DNA of 64,000 nucleotides from Dokdonia donghaensis DSW-1 (GTDB lineage Bacteria; Bacteroidota; Bacteroidia; Flavobacteriales; Flavobacteriaceae), in contig NZ_CP015125.1 of NCBI RefSeq assembly GCF_001653755.1, forward strand, positions 556,001 to 620,000, written 5' to 3'. A program made the position numbers and the translations under genes. The notes under the pieces are model-generated. The model was not told where the DNA came from. It saw only the letters and a list, made by a program, of their open reading frames with translations, and made no database searches. Shown here one piece after another: positions 15,414-24,421 of this stretch (the first letter of the stretch is position 1; each line of letters starts with the position of its first letter).

Positions 15414-17066
15414 TTATTTTACAAGAATACTCTTACTGTATTTTTTACCCGAAAACTGAATCTGATAGATGTATTGTCCCGTAAACAATCGCTTATTAAT
15501 GCGTTCTTTAACATTAAACTTTTGTGGTCCTTCGTACATAAAGTCATTTACCACTGTACCCACTTCTTGCCCTAGTAGATTGTATAAGGTAACGGTCACC
15601 TTTGCCGTGCTACTCATCGTAAACTCTATAAAGGTGTCATTGCCCTGCACACTGCTCCAGTGCTGAAAAGTATCTGCGATATCAAAACTTCCAGAAGAGA
15701 GCGACTCACAGTCAAAACCTAGGTCTACACTCTCAAAAGATTGCCCGAGCAACACCTCATCTACCAGCCCGCCATCTATACATAGCCACTGCTTGAGCAT
15801 TGTAGCATACACTTGTCTAAAATCTGTACCGTACTTTAAATTTCCTACTTGATCTGGATCTTGTAAATCTGGGTGCGTACCCACAAAGCCATTGCCCTGC
15901 ATCGCTGGGCCAAAAACCATAACAGGCGATGCCGCCCCGTGGTCTGTCCCATTTGATCCGTTTTCTTCTATGCGACGTCCAAATTCTGAAAAGGTCATTG
16001 CCATCACATTAGTATGCATACCGCTTGCTTCAAGATCTGTAAAAAAATCTTTCATACCACGAGCTACCTGCTCCATTCTATTATCGTGGGTTTCTTGCTG
16101 GTTTGCGTGCGTGTCAAACCCGCCTAGCGTCACTAGATATACCTTGGTACCTAGACCTCCCTTGATCATTCTTGAGATAATAGCGAGTTGTCTCCCTAAG
16201 CTTTGCGTATCATACTCAACGGCATTTGTCGCATTCTCATAAGCCTCGTTTATGGTACTCGCGTAGGTAAATGTGGTGTTAGTCATACCACGCATAAATT
16301 CTAACTGCTCACCAAAGGTGCATCCCGGTACATCTAGCACATCGTGTAGCACCCCATTTTCGGCAATGCTAGATAGCTGCGCAGGATTTGCTACAGAAAA
16401 TGCATAGCTATTATCTACCCCATCAAAAATGAGATTACCCTGGCTCCCTATCTGTATAGCCGCAGGAATCTCTGGGGGATTAATAAGGAAATCTGGATAT
16501 AAATTTTCAAAATAACGCCCCAGCACGCCCGTCTCCTCATAATTTACAGCATCTCCTGATGCCCAGATGTCTGAACTTCTAAAATGTGACAGGTTTTGAT
16601 CTGGATAGCCCACACCGTGCACCACACGCATTGCACCATCTCCCCATAATGATTGTAAGTCTGCCATAGATTGTGGTATCCCAAAATCTGCATTGAGGTT
16701 GTACAAACTGTTTTCTGTGTGCCTTATAGACGGTCTATTATTTGCATAAAAATCATAATCATAAACCGGCACAATGGTATTGAGACCGTCATTACCTCCC
16801 TTAAGACGTACTAGAACGAGTACGCGGTCTTCATTTTCGGCAGTGGCAAGGGCTGTTGTTAATCTTGAGGGTGCAGATGCTGTAAGATTTGTACCTCCTA
16901 GCATAATGCTTCCGCCTCCTACTAGACCTAGAGCCTGCATAAAACTTCTTCTATTCCAAATACTGTGCTCATCATCGTGATGTGCGTCTTTAAGACTTGC
17001 TGTAGGTCCCGTTGCTGTTCTTTTTTTTGCTTTCGCGAAAGCGTGATTCTTATCGTGAGTACACAT
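15414..17066 (-). CDS. DUF1501 protein with Tat-like signal and type IX sorting domain
   Basis: A 550 aa exported protein. After a hydrophilic lead (about 1-36) comes a twin-arginine-like motif NRRSFMQALG and a hydrophobic stretch. The DUF1501 (sulfatase/alkaline-phosphatase-like) domain spans about 75-445, with RLKGGNDGLNTIVP and TFSEFGRRIEENG. The last 75 residues form a type A C-terminal sorting domain (VTVTLYNLLGQEVGTVVNDF ... GQYIYQIQFSGKKYSKSILVK pattern), so secretion through the type IX system is likely. It follows the DUF1800 gene by 9 bp; the two families are habitual partners of unknown function. A palindrome copy encodes HAFAKAKKR in the N-terminal lead. Confidence 0.88.
   Translation of the reverse strand: MCTHDKNHAFAKAKKRTATGPTASLKDAHHDDEHSIWNRRSFMQALGLVGGGSIMLGGTNLTASAPSRLTTALATAENEDRVLVLVRLKGGNDGLNTIVPVYDYDFYANNRPSIRHTENSLYNLNADFGIPQSMADLQSLWGDGAMRVVHGVGYPDQNLSHFRSSDIWASGDAVNYEETGVLGRYFENLYPDFLINPPEIPAAIQIGSQGNLIFDGVDNSYAFSVANPAQLSSIAENGVLHDVLDVPGCTFGEQLEFMRGMTNTTFTYASTINEAYENATNAVEYDTQSLGRQLAIISRMIKGGLGTKVYLVTLGGFDTHANQQETHDNRMEQVARGMKDFFTDLEASGMHTNVMAMTFSEFGRRIEENGSNGTDHGAASPVMVFGPAMQGNGFVGTHPDLQDPDQVGNLKYGTDFRQVYATMLKQWLCIDGGLVDEVLLGQSFESVDLGFDCESLSSGSFDIADTFQHWSSVQGNDTFIEFTMSSTAKVTVTLYNLLGQEVGTVVNDFMYEGPQKFNVKERINKRLFTGQYIYQIQFSGKKYSKSILVK
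17029..17042. repeat. highly iterated palindrome GCTTTCGCGAAAGC
   Basis: Perfect copy near the start of the DUF1501 gene, read as AFAKA. Confidence 0.9.
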
Positions 17067-17075
17067 AGGGCAGGG

Positions 17076-18533
17076 TTATTTGAGTTGAAATTCTGGCATT
17101 CTGAAAATATGGTGAATAAGCAAGATGGTTTGATATGCCGCCGAATCAAAATTCCAGTTCCATATGCCATCTTCCCAGTAATTTTCTGGTGTTTCCCATT
17201 TAAAAATAGCCTCTGCTATCTCATAATCTGCCTCTGTGTACAGTGGTCGTGATAAAAAGTAGTCTACTATTGTTTTTGTAATTACTACTGGGTCTGTACT
17301 TGAGTTTGTAAGGGCTTGCGCAAAATCTCGATATTGATACCCAGTCTCTAACCAGAAATTCCAACTCAGGTTCTCAAGGCTTAGCCATCTCCCGGTAAGA
17401 GTGCTAGAGTTTATCCAGTCGTGGTTGCGCTGCCAGCCAGCTACATCTATAGGTTGAAATAAGTTTTGACCCAGCATATCTGAGATATAATTTGCATAAC
17501 TCGCAAAGCCATCATCTGTATCATTATAGGTAAAATCTAGCTCGTTATAAAAGGTCATTATGAGATCATACGGACTTTTTACAATCATCCCTATTGCATC
17601 TTGATCAAAAAAATGCTCGCTCTTAAAAAGCATCTCTAGCACTGGCTTAATCTCCCAGTTTTGGTCCATAAATAGCGTTGCCATTTCTGCTACGATAGTA
17701 TCATTTACGTCTGGACTTACAAAGTATGTGTATAGTTTAGTACAAATTGTAGTGGCTATAATGCTCGCTTTTTGCTCAAAGAGAATATCTATCACATCAT
17801 CATATCCCCAGGGACCTGTCTGTCCAAAAATTGTCTTTTCTGAACTATCAAAGGTGCTCTCATCAAATGTGATGGCGGCCCCGTACTCTACCCAGTGGTT
17901 ATATCCCGTGAGCGCTCTGGAGGTTTCTTCTATATCTTGCTGTGTGTAGCCATTACCTTCTCCTAGTGTAAAAAGCTCATAAAGTTCACGCGCATAATTT
18001 TCGTTTGGATTTTGGCTAGAGTTTTCAAAACCGTTGAGAAAAAGAAGCATCGCAGGGTTAAGCCCCATCTCTCTTACGAAGGTTTTAAAATTACCTAAGC
18101 AATGCGTTTGCAGTATATCCCAGTATTGAAAAGTATAAGGTGCGTAGAAGTAGGTTTCTATTTGCGTCACAAAATGATTGAGCCAGAAAAATGTGAGACG
18201 CCCTTTTAAGTTTTTATCTCTTATATCTTTTGCCGCTTGTCTATACCACTCGCTTATAAACTCATTATTTTCTGTATCATAATCATTAAAGTCACTCAAA
18301 TCCCAATAAGCCCAAGCAGGTGTTGGGGTGTTAGGCGTGGTTTGAGCTTCTAGTAACAGTGTGTCTACAACTTCTTGAGGCGTTTGTGACAAGGCCGCAT
18401 CTAGCACTGTAGTCGTGGCACCATATGCGAGTCTTTTATATAAGTGTTTTACCTTCATAACATCCCAAGGATTACCTGTGCTAGGTACATATGGGGTTAT
18501 GGAAGCGGTGTTGCAAGAGGAGATAATTTCCAT
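17076..18533 (-). CDS. DUF1800 domain protein
   Basis: A 485 aa protein of the DUF1800 family, recognisable from HLYKRLAYGATT near residue 30, WLNHFVTQ, NPNENYARELYELFTLGEGNGYTQQDI (middle) and the end region with FLSRPLYTEADY. The family is always found beside a DUF1501 gene, as here (9 bp gap, same strand), and is thought to act with it at the cell envelope; the biochemistry is unknown. There is no obvious signal peptide. The N-terminus MEIISSCNTASITPYVPSTG is short and polar, so export may depend on its partner or the annotated start may be too short. Confidence 0.85.
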   Translation of the reverse strand: MEIISSCNTASITPYVPSTGNPWDVMKVKHLYKRLAYGATTTVLDAALSQTPQEVVDTLLLEAQTTPNTPTPAWAYWDLSDFNDYDTENNEFISEWYRQAAKDIRDKNLKGRLTFFWLNHFVTQIETYFYAPYTFQYWDILQTHCLGNFKTFVREMGLNPAMLLFLNGFENSSQNPNENYARELYELFTLGEGNGYTQQDIEETSRALTGYNHWVEYGAAITFDESTFDSSEKTIFGQTGPWGYDDVIDILFEQKASIIATTICTKLYTYFVSPDVNDTIVAEMATLFMDQNWEIKPVLEMLFKSEHFFDQDAIGMIVKSPYDLIMTFYNELDFTYNDTDDGFASYANYISDMLGQNLFQPIDVAGWQRNHDWINSSTLTGRWLSLENLSWNFWLETGYQYRDFAQALTNSSTDPVVITKTIVDYFLSRPLYTEADYEIAEAIFKWETPENYWEDGIWNWNFDSAAYQTILLIHHIFRMPEFQLK

Positions 18534-18646
18534 AAGGGGTTGATTTAGAGCACTTCAATATAACAAAAAGTGGGGACTTAGGTAAATGATCATTATAAAC
18601 CCAAAAAGTTTAAATGTTAGTATATTGAGGTGTGAAAAATAAATCA

Positions 18647-19546
18647 ATGGTTACACCTCCATATCTTAGATACGGCGATAAAGTCGGAATAGTTGCCACG
18701 GCACGTAAAATTTCTAAAAAAGAACTTGAAGATGGCATCGCGCTTCTTGAAAGTTGGGGCTTAGTTCCCGTGCTAGGCAACACCATTGGCCTAGAAGATA
18801 ATCAGTATGCTGGAACAGACTTTGAGAGAGCACAAGACTTTCAGCAAATGATGGATAATACGGAGATTAAAGCTATCTGGTGCGCCCGTGGCGGCTACGG
18901 GACCGTGCGCATAGTAGATGATCTAGATTTTTACAAGTTTGTCAAATACCCAAAATGGGTAGTAGGTTACTCAGACGTAACGGTTTTACATAGTCACATT
19001 CATAAAATAGGGTTCAAAACGATACACGCCACGATGCCCGTTTCTCTTGAAGATAATACCGCTTTCGCGAAAGCGTCATTAAAACAATCCCTCTTTGGCC
19101 AGCAACCTAACTTTAGTTACAACACCACAAATAAACTTAATAGACTAGGCACGGCAAAAGGCACGCTTATAGGCGGAAACCTGTCTATTCTTTACAGTCT
19201 ATGTGGTAGTAGTTCTGATCTAGATACAGCGGGTAAAATCTTATTTATAGAAGACCTGGATGAGTACCTCTATCACATAGATAGAATGGTAGTTAACCTA
19301 AAACGCAACGGGATGCTAGATCACTGTGCGGGTATGGTTGTGGGTGGTATGACGAAGATGCACGATAATAGAATCCCTTTCGGGAAAACGGCTCAAGAGA
19401 TTGTGCTAGATGCTGTAAAAGAATGTGACTTTCCAGTAGCGTTTGACTTCCCAGCAGGTCACGTAGATAATAATAACGCATTGAAGTTGGGTAGTGAGAT
19501 TACGCTTGAAGTAACGGCAACTAAAACAAGTATACAATATGAATAG
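18647..19546 (+). CDS. LD-carboxypeptidase (peptidase family S66)
   Basis: Cytoplasmic serine peptidase that trims the terminal D-Ala from muramoyl tetrapeptides in murein recycling. 299 aa from ATG 18647 (MVTPPYLRYGDKVGIVATAR); a GTG five codons upstream is possible. The S66 catalytic serine region is WCARGGYGTVRIVDDLDF with VVGYSDVTVLH, followed by GNLSILYSLCGSSSDLD, the Glu in LFIEDLDEYLYHIDRM, and His in FPAGHVDNNNALKLG. It overlaps the next gene by 8 bp. A palindrome copy encodes TAFAKASLK. Confidence 0.9.
   Translation: MVTPPYLRYGDKVGIVATARKISKKELEDGIALLESWGLVPVLGNTIGLEDNQYAGTDFERAQDFQQMMDNTEIKAIWCARGGYGTVRIVDDLDFYKFVKYPKWVVGYSDVTVLHSHIHKIGFKTIHATMPVSLEDNTAFAKASLKQSLFGQQPNFSYNTTNKLNRLGTAKGTLIGGNLSILYSLCGSSSDLDTAGKILFIEDLDEYLYHIDRMVVNLKRNGMLDHCAGMVVGGMTKMHDNRIPFGKTAQEIVLDAVKECDFPVAFDFPAGHVDNNNALKLGSEITLEVTATKTSIQYE
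19061..19074. repeat. highly iterated palindrome GCTTTCGCGAAAGC
   Basis: Perfect copy in the LD-carboxypeptidase gene, read as AFAKA. Confidence 0.9.
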
Positions 19547-20423
19547 AATTCTCTCTATACTTATAATGATGTTATTGTTTTCTTGTGTGGATAAACCTTC
19601 TTGCAATTTTATAGACTCCTACTATCAAGATGTTTATCAAGCAGAGCTGGCATTTTATGAAGAAGACTATCAGAAAGCCTATGATATTTTTAAAGAGGTA
19701 GAAGCTCGTTGTGGTCTATTGAACCAGACGCTCATTAGAGAGCCTGAAATGATGGCCAAACTCTCCATCAAAGTAGGTGAACCTCAAAAAGCCTTTCCTT
19801 ATATGGAGCGTATGCTTAAAGAAGGAATGAGTTTTGATACTTTTAAAAACAATGATATATATAATATCCTCAAGGAATATGAAGAGTGGGATTATCTAGT
19901 GCGTAACGCTTCTTCTTATGAAGATGAGTTTAACGCAAATATTGATCAAGATTTGAGAGCAGAGATTGTTGCGATGAACCGTCTTGATCAAGAAGTAAGA
20001 CAACCTCCCATAGATTTTATAGAGATGGAGCGCGTAGATAGCATTCATCAAAAGAGAATCAAAGAGATTTTTAATCAATATGGATATCCTTCAGCTCAAC
20101 TTGTGGGTAAGGATGATTTTAATCAAGGTGAGCGTGTAGATATAAAAACATTGTTTTTTCATTTTGACGACACGATATACTTTAAACCAGTGCTTCTAAA
20201 AATGATTGAGGATGGTGAAGCTCCAGCAGACATATTAGGTAAAATGATCGACAGTAGACAGCGCTCTCGTGGTTTTTATGATTATGGGATTTATGATAAT
20301 TCCGACAGTACAGATATTTTAGATTTTAAAAATGTTGACAAAAGGCGTGTTGCAGTAGGTCTTGCTCCTTGGAAGTTAAAAAAACGAGTTGATGCGTTAA
20401 GACGAGCTTATTATGGGTACTAA
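19539..20423 (+). CDS. probable lipoprotein, helical, unknown function
   Basis: A 294 aa protein with a short signal peptide and lipobox ending LLFSC (Cys16), so probably lipid-anchored. The mature part is alpha-helical and starts with TPR-like helices (YQAELAFYEEDYQKAYDIFK; YMERMLKEGMSFDTF), followed by a region with FNQYGYPSAQLVGKDDFNQG and KMIDSRQRSRGFYDYGIYDN near the C-terminus. Similar DUF6624-like C-terminal segments occur in Bacteroidota, but I am not certain of the family. It lies between an LD-carboxypeptidase (8-bp overlap) and yraN, so it may be co-expressed with murein recycling. Confidence 0.7.
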   Translation: MNRILSILIMMLLFSCVDKPSCNFIDSYYQDVYQAELAFYEEDYQKAYDIFKEVEARCGLLNQTLIREPEMMAKLSIKVGEPQKAFPYMERMLKEGMSFDTFKNNDIYNILKEYEEWDYLVRNASSYEDEFNANIDQDLRAEIVAMNRLDQEVRQPPIDFIEMERVDSIHQKRIKEIFNQYGYPSAQLVGKDDFNQGERVDIKTLFFHFDDTIYFKPVLLKMIEDGEAPADILGKMIDSRQRSRGFYDYGIYDNSDSTDILDFKNVDKRRVAVGLAPWKLKKRVDALRRAYYGY

Positions 20424-20438
20424 TCACACAACTAAATT

Positions 20439-20798
20439 ATGACCCCAAAAGAACTAGGCGAATACGGCGAAGAACTAGCAACCCTGCATTTAATAAAGCA
20501 GGGTTACACTATTCTTGAACGTAATTGGTTTTTTGGAAAAAATGAAGTCGACATTATCTGCCAAAAGGAAGAAGGCGTCCTCATTGTGGTAGAAGTAAAG
20601 GCGCGTAACTCAGATTTCTTTGGCGATCCGCAGAGTTTTGTGAGTACTGGTAAGCAAAAGTCTATCGTAAAAGTGTCAAATGAATACGTACTAGAAAATG
20701 ACCTAGATGTCGAAGTACGTTTTGATATTATCGCAGTACTCAAAAACTCAAAGCAAGAACGCCTTGAGCATTTTGAGGATGCGTTTTATTTTTTTTAA
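20439..20798 (+). CDS. YraN family endonuclease-like protein (UPF0102)
   Basis: A 119 aa restriction-endonuclease-fold protein. It has the family N-terminus LGEYGEELATLHLIKQGYTI, ERNWFFGKNEVDIIC with the catalytic Asp, and VVEVKARNS with the E-x-K pair. Homologues resemble Holliday-junction resolvases in fold; the cellular role is unsettled. It starts 15 bp after the lipoprotein gene and ends 14 bp before a convergent XRE regulator gene. Confidence 0.92.
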   Translation: MTPKELGEYGEELATLHLIKQGYTILERNWFFGKNEVDIICQKEEGVLIVVEVKARNSDFFGDPQSFVSTGKQKSIVKVSNEYVLENDLDVEVRFDIIAVLKNSKQERLEHFEDAFYFF

Positions 20799-20812
20799 AA
20801 TGATAGTTCTTA

Positions 20813-21637
20813 TTAGCCTACTTGTTTTTTGATCATATCAATCGCTTTTAAAGTAATAAGGATATTAAATACCTGTGCCACGATACTTAATGGCAGCGCT
20901 ACAATGGCCAAAATTATGGTGCAAAAGAAAACACCTAGTATAATATACCCGATACCAGTACCTTGAGACAAGGCTCCTAACCCTTTGAGCTTATACAAGG
21001 CATATCCAAAAACAAGAAATGCTACCCCATACAAAACAGAGGTAATAATACCATAAGCTATATCTGAGATATACGTGCCGTGCACATCTATAATGGTAAT
21101 TAAGTTTGCTATAATCTCTACCGTGATAAAAACTAGTGCAGCTGCTTTTAGTATACTCGCCTTAAAGAGGTTTCCTATTAAAATAAAGGCCCTCATATGA
21201 AATATAAAAAATATGATTGCAAAAAGAGCTAGCAGTCTAAAGCCCGTATCTCCAGCAAAATATACATTTTCAGTCTCGTAGTGATAAGTGTCAAAAATCT
21301 GAAATATGAACACAATCATACTCAAAATACCAGCAATCCAGCCTATATGAAGTTGTTTAAATAGATATGATACATCCTTACTTTCATCTATTTCAAAAAG
21401 CATTGCCTTTTTTACTTTGGCCTCAAAAATGGTGTCTTCTTGTAAGTCATCTAGATCTCTATCTAGCGCAGAGAGAATGGTTTTAATCGTGTAAACACGT
21501 GGCATTGTTTCTCCAGCTTCTATGCGCTGTATTGTGCGCACAGAGATATTACATTGCGCGACAAGTTCTTCCTGCGTTAATCCTTTTTGCTGGCGCAGTT
21601 CTAAAATCTTTTGTCCTAATTCTGGTTGTTTCATCAT
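20813..21637 (-). CDS. XRE-type HTH regulator with membrane domain
   Basis: A 274 aa protein fusing an N-terminal Cro/C1 helix-turn-helix (about 8-62; LGQKILELRQQKGLTQEELV and RTIQRIEAGETMPR) to a membrane region of roughly five to six segments from about residue 95. This design is common in Bacteroidota and suggests a membrane-tethered transcription factor. The ligand or target is unknown. It stands alone between convergent yraN and a LysR gene, with a palindrome copy in its upstream gap. Confidence 0.85.
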   Translation of the reverse strand: MMKQPELGQKILELRQQKGLTQEELVAQCNISVRTIQRIEAGETMPRVYTIKTILSALDRDLDDLQEDTIFEAKVKKAMLFEIDESKDVSYLFKQLHIGWIAGILSMIVFIFQIFDTYHYETENVYFAGDTGFRLLALFAIIFFIFHMRAFILIGNLFKASILKAAALVFITVEIIANLITIIDVHGTYISDIAYGIITSVLYGVAFLVFGYALYKLKGLGALSQGTGIGYIILGVFFCTIILAIVALPLSIVAQVFNILITLKAIDMIKKQVG

Positions 21638-21790
21638 AAATGTTTTGCCTTGTAATGATGCGCATCAAATGTACAAGAAGTTCTACACCGCAATAGTATG
21701 GCTCATTTATGATTTGTTTCATTTTTTGAGCAGTATTTAACCCGACATTTGCACGTCACTTTAGTAAAGACAACGTTTTGCACGTTTTAC

Positions 21791-21804
21791 GCTTTCGCGA
21801 AAGC
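21791..21804. repeat. highly iterated palindrome GCTTTCGCGAAAGC
   Basis: Perfect intergenic copy just after the LysR stop codon. Confidence 0.9.
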
Positions 21805-21811
21805 GTACCCT

Positions 21812-22735
21812 TTAATACGTATCTAACCACCCAAAATGCTTCTCATTAAGCGCTGTTTTATGCTCTTCTAGGTAACTCACAAAGGCTTTTGCGGTGGGAG
21901 AAAGCTGCTTGCTTTTTTGCCAGATGAGATTCCAGTGTGTGGTGATGGGTAGTCCTTTGCTCGGGATGATTTGAGCATCACCGCTCGAAAGTGCATTTTT
22001 AAGCCCTACTAGCGGTAATATGGAAATACCTATGCCAGAAATCACAGCTTGCTTTACCGCCTCGTTTGAGGTAAGCTCTATTTTTTTACGAGTAGGAAGT
22101 TTTCTATCTGCAATATAATTTTCCATAGCTGCCCGTGTTGCAGATCCTTTTTCTCTGTATACCACGGGTAGCTTATCAAAGTCTTTTTTTGATATGGTTT
22201 TACCAGAGTAGGTGTGCTGCCTACCTCCCACTAAAAATAGTTTGTTAGGGATGAGTCTCACTTTATCTATCGCAATATGATCTGGAACTACAGATACTAG
22301 GGCAAAATCTGTTTCGTTTTTTTCAAGATGACGTACCACTCTGGTCTTGTTTGTCACATCCATCTCTAGATCGACACCAGGATGCATATTCATAAAATCT
22401 GTGATGTAATAAGGCATCAAATATTTACCCGTAGAGACGATAGATATCTTTAATTTACCCGAGAGCTGACCTTGATAAGCCATCGTTTTGTAATTAATTG
22501 CATCTACTTCGGCAATTATTTTACGTGCTGCAGCTGCAATTTCTTCACCAAAATCTGTTACAAATAATTGTCTCCCCACAACCTCCGTAAGCGGAATAGG
22601 AAACTGATTTTGAAAATTTTTAATCTGTATCGAGACCGCTGGCTGCGTGAGGTGTAGCTCCTCTGCAGCTTTTGTGATGCTCTTAAATTCTGTGACCTTC
22701 AAAAAGACTTGAAGCTGATGCAATGTATAATGCAT
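21812..22735 (-). CDS. LysR-family regulator divergent from the bicarbonate transporter operon
   Basis: A 307 aa LysR-type regulator: N-terminal winged HTH (HQLQVFLKVTEFKSITKAAE, LHLTQPAVSIQIKNF) and a periplasmic-binding-fold effector domain (about 90-295). It resembles the CbbR/CmpR branch in its HTH, though this is by eye only. It is divergent from a small membrane protein gene followed by an SbtA-type transporter gene, with 90 bp between the start codons. By analogy with cyanobacterial carbon-uptake operons it probably controls them. Confidence 0.9.
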   Translation of the reverse strand: MHYTLHQLQVFLKVTEFKSITKAAEELHLTQPAVSIQIKNFQNQFPIPLTEVVGRQLFVTDFGEEIAAAARKIIAEVDAINYKTMAYQGQLSGKLKISIVSTGKYLMPYYITDFMNMHPGVDLEMDVTNKTRVVRHLEKNETDFALVSVVPDHIAIDKVRLIPNKLFLVGGRQHTYSGKTISKKDFDKLPVVYREKGSATRAAMENYIADRKLPTRKKIELTSNEAVKQAVISGIGISILPLVGLKNALSSGDAQIIPSKGLPITTHWNLIWQKSKQLSPTAKAFVSYLEEHKTALNEKHFGWLDTY

Positions 22736-22750
22736 AAAAATTATTTATGT

Positions 22751-22785
22751 AATTCATTATAAATATAAATAAAAATATATGAATT
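22751..22785. promoter_or_regulatory. possible LysR operator
   Basis: Inverted repeat AATTCAT (22751-22757) and ATGAATT (22779-22785) around a very A/T-rich spacer in the divergent gap. CATCTTTG at 22794-22801 is one base off the TAnnTTTG promoter element. Confidence 0.3.
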
Positions 22786-22825
22786 CTAGCCCACATCTTT
22801 GCACTATCAAAAACAATGAGAAGCT

Positions 22826-23074
22826 ATGTTACAAAAACTAAAAATTGCCTCGTTTAGAAATGACAGGTACACACCTCAAGAGATCAAAACCAGTATAACG
22901 ATAAACTGGACGGCTCTATTTTTTGTCTTAAAAAATTTAATGCTACTTGCTATCCCTATGCTAGCCATTACACTCTCCATTTTTTCGGACTACCTATTTC
23001 TTACAGAAATTCTATCTGCTAGTTTTTTAATAACCCTTCTAGTGTTTATAAACATTGCTAGTAGAGCATCTTAA
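22826..23074 (+). CDS. small membrane protein upstream of sbtA-like gene
   Basis: 82 aa. The N-terminal 28 residues are basic and polar (FRNDRYTPQEIKTSI), followed by two closely spaced hydrophobic segments (about 30-50 and 56-78). I do not recognise a family. It is the first gene of the unit transcribed away from the LysR gene, and 30 bp precede the next gene. A regulatory or accessory role for the transporter is a guess from position only. Confidence 0.6.
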   Translation: MLQKLKIASFRNDRYTPQEIKTSITINWTALFFVLKNLMLLAIPMLAITLSIFSDYLFLTEILSASFLITLLVFINIASRAS

Positions 23075-23104
23075 TCTCTTATTCATTTAAAAAAATCATT
23101 TACT

Positions 23105-23413
23105 ATGAAAACATTACAAACAGAAACTGCAACAATGACAGATCAAAAAATCAACCTAATTGACGGAGTATTTACAGCAACAGAGGCTGGAGATATATTA
23201 CACGCAATGCTTGATAAGAAGATCAACTTTCACAAATTACAACGCTTAAGCCGCACCGAAGGTAATGTAGATGATGCCTGTGAGTATGATAGTGGACGTA
23301 TTATAGAGTTACTAGATGAGAAAGGAAAATTAAAAAGCTTTTTAAGTGACGTGCGTGCAGACGGAGGTAAACTAGAAATAAAAAGCACTGTAGAGATACG
23401 CATCAAAAAGTAA
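23105..23413 (+). CDS. conserved-looking soluble protein in sbtA-like operon
   Basis: 102 aa, hydrophilic, with no signal or membrane segment. An internal Met (residue 11, MTDQKINLIDG) is an alternative start. It contains TEAGDILHAMLDKKINFHKLQR and a basic C-terminus KSTVEIRIKK. It does not look like the P-II-like SbtB that partners cyanobacterial SbtA. It lies between the small membrane gene (30 bp) and the transporter gene (30 bp), so it is almost certainly co-transcribed. Family not recognised. Confidence 0.65.
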   Translation: MKTLQTETATMTDQKINLIDGVFTATEAGDILHAMLDKKINFHKLQRLSRTEGNVDDACEYDSGRIIELLDEKGKLKSFLSDVRADGGKLEIKSTVEIRIKK

Positions 23414-23443
23414 TTACCACACTAAGACACCTAACTCTCTTTT

Positions 23444-24406
23444 ATGGACTTACATCTACTGGTTGATAACTTGACCAACCCTGCCCTCTTGTTTTTCTTT
23501 TTAGGATTACTAGCGGTACAACTCAAAAGTGACTTAGCCATACCGCCTAGTTCTTCAAAGTTTATTTCTCTTTATCTCCTACTTTCTATAGGGTTTAAAG
23601 GAGGACAAGAGCTCGCCCACTCAGCGTTTAATATGGAGATTGTCTGGTCATTAATTTTTGGAGTAGTCCTAGCTCTTTCGGTTCCCCTGTATGCGTTTTT
23701 TACGCTCAAAAAGCGCGTCGGAGTTCAAAATGCCGCGGCTATCGCCGCGGCATACGGCTCTGTAAGTGCTGTAACCTTTGTTACCACAGTTGCTTATCTA
23801 GATATGGAGCAAATTGCATATAGCGGCTATATGGTTGCGGTTATGGCCATAATGGAAGCGCCGTCTATTATAATAGGAGTGCTTCTTATGATGCTATTTA
23901 CAGCAAATCGTGACAAGACCGTCACTATGGGGAGTATTATTAAGCACTCCGTGACTAATGGGAGCGTACTATTAATTATAGGAAGTCTCGTCATAGGTTT
24001 TATGGCAAGCGATGCACAAGCACAAGGTATTGCTCCCTTTACCACAGATATTTTTAAAGGTTTTCTCGCCGTCTTTTTACTAGATATGGGAATCTCAAGT
24101 GGTAAAAAGATAGGAAGCCTCAAGGAGTATGGCGCTTTTCCTTATGTATTTGCAATCGCCGTTCCTATTGTAAATGGTATTATCGTGAGTTTACTAAGTG
24201 GTTTTATAACAGAATCTGTAGGTAACAGATTACTCTTTGCCATACTTGCAGCAAGTGCCTCTTATATTGCAGTCCCTGCCGCTATGAAACTCGCTGCTCC
24301 TAAAGCAAATGAAGGTCTATACTTGCCTATGGCACTTGCCATTACCTTTCCCTTTAATATCACACTGGGAATGCCGCTTTACCTCTGTATTATAAACTGG
24401 AGCTAA
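23444..24406 (+). CDS. sodium-dependent bicarbonate transporter, SbtA family
   Basis: A 320 aa membrane protein with about ten hydrophobic segments, matching the SbtA (DUF897) family: it opens with LLVDNLTNPALLFFFLGLLA and LKSDLAIPPSSSKFISLYLL, has AAAIAAAYGSVSAVTFVTT in the middle and ends ASYIAVPAAMKLAAPKANEG. SbtA proteins of cyanobacteria take up bicarbonate with Na+. A heterotroph would use it to supply anaplerotic carboxylation; this use is inference. A LysR regulator faces it and two small genes precede it. Confidence 0.88.
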   Translation: MDLHLLVDNLTNPALLFFFLGLLAVQLKSDLAIPPSSSKFISLYLLLSIGFKGGQELAHSAFNMEIVWSLIFGVVLALSVPLYAFFTLKKRVGVQNAAAIAAAYGSVSAVTFVTTVAYLDMEQIAYSGYMVAVMAIMEAPSIIIGVLLMMLFTANRDKTVTMGSIIKHSVTNGSVLLIIGSLVIGFMASDAQAQGIAPFTTDIFKGFLAVFLLDMGISSGKKIGSLKEYGAFPYVFAIAVPIVNGIIVSLLSGFITESVGNRLLFAILAASASYIAVPAAMKLAAPKANEGLYLPMALAITFPFNITLGMPLYLCIINWS

Positions 24407-24421
24407 TATATTTTTAATCAC

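Noticed and set aside
23731..23752. GCCGCGGC...GCCGCGGC inverted repeat in the SbtA-like gene
   Set aside because: It encodes the conserved Ala-rich AAAIAAAYG helix; codon choice for repeated Ala explains it.
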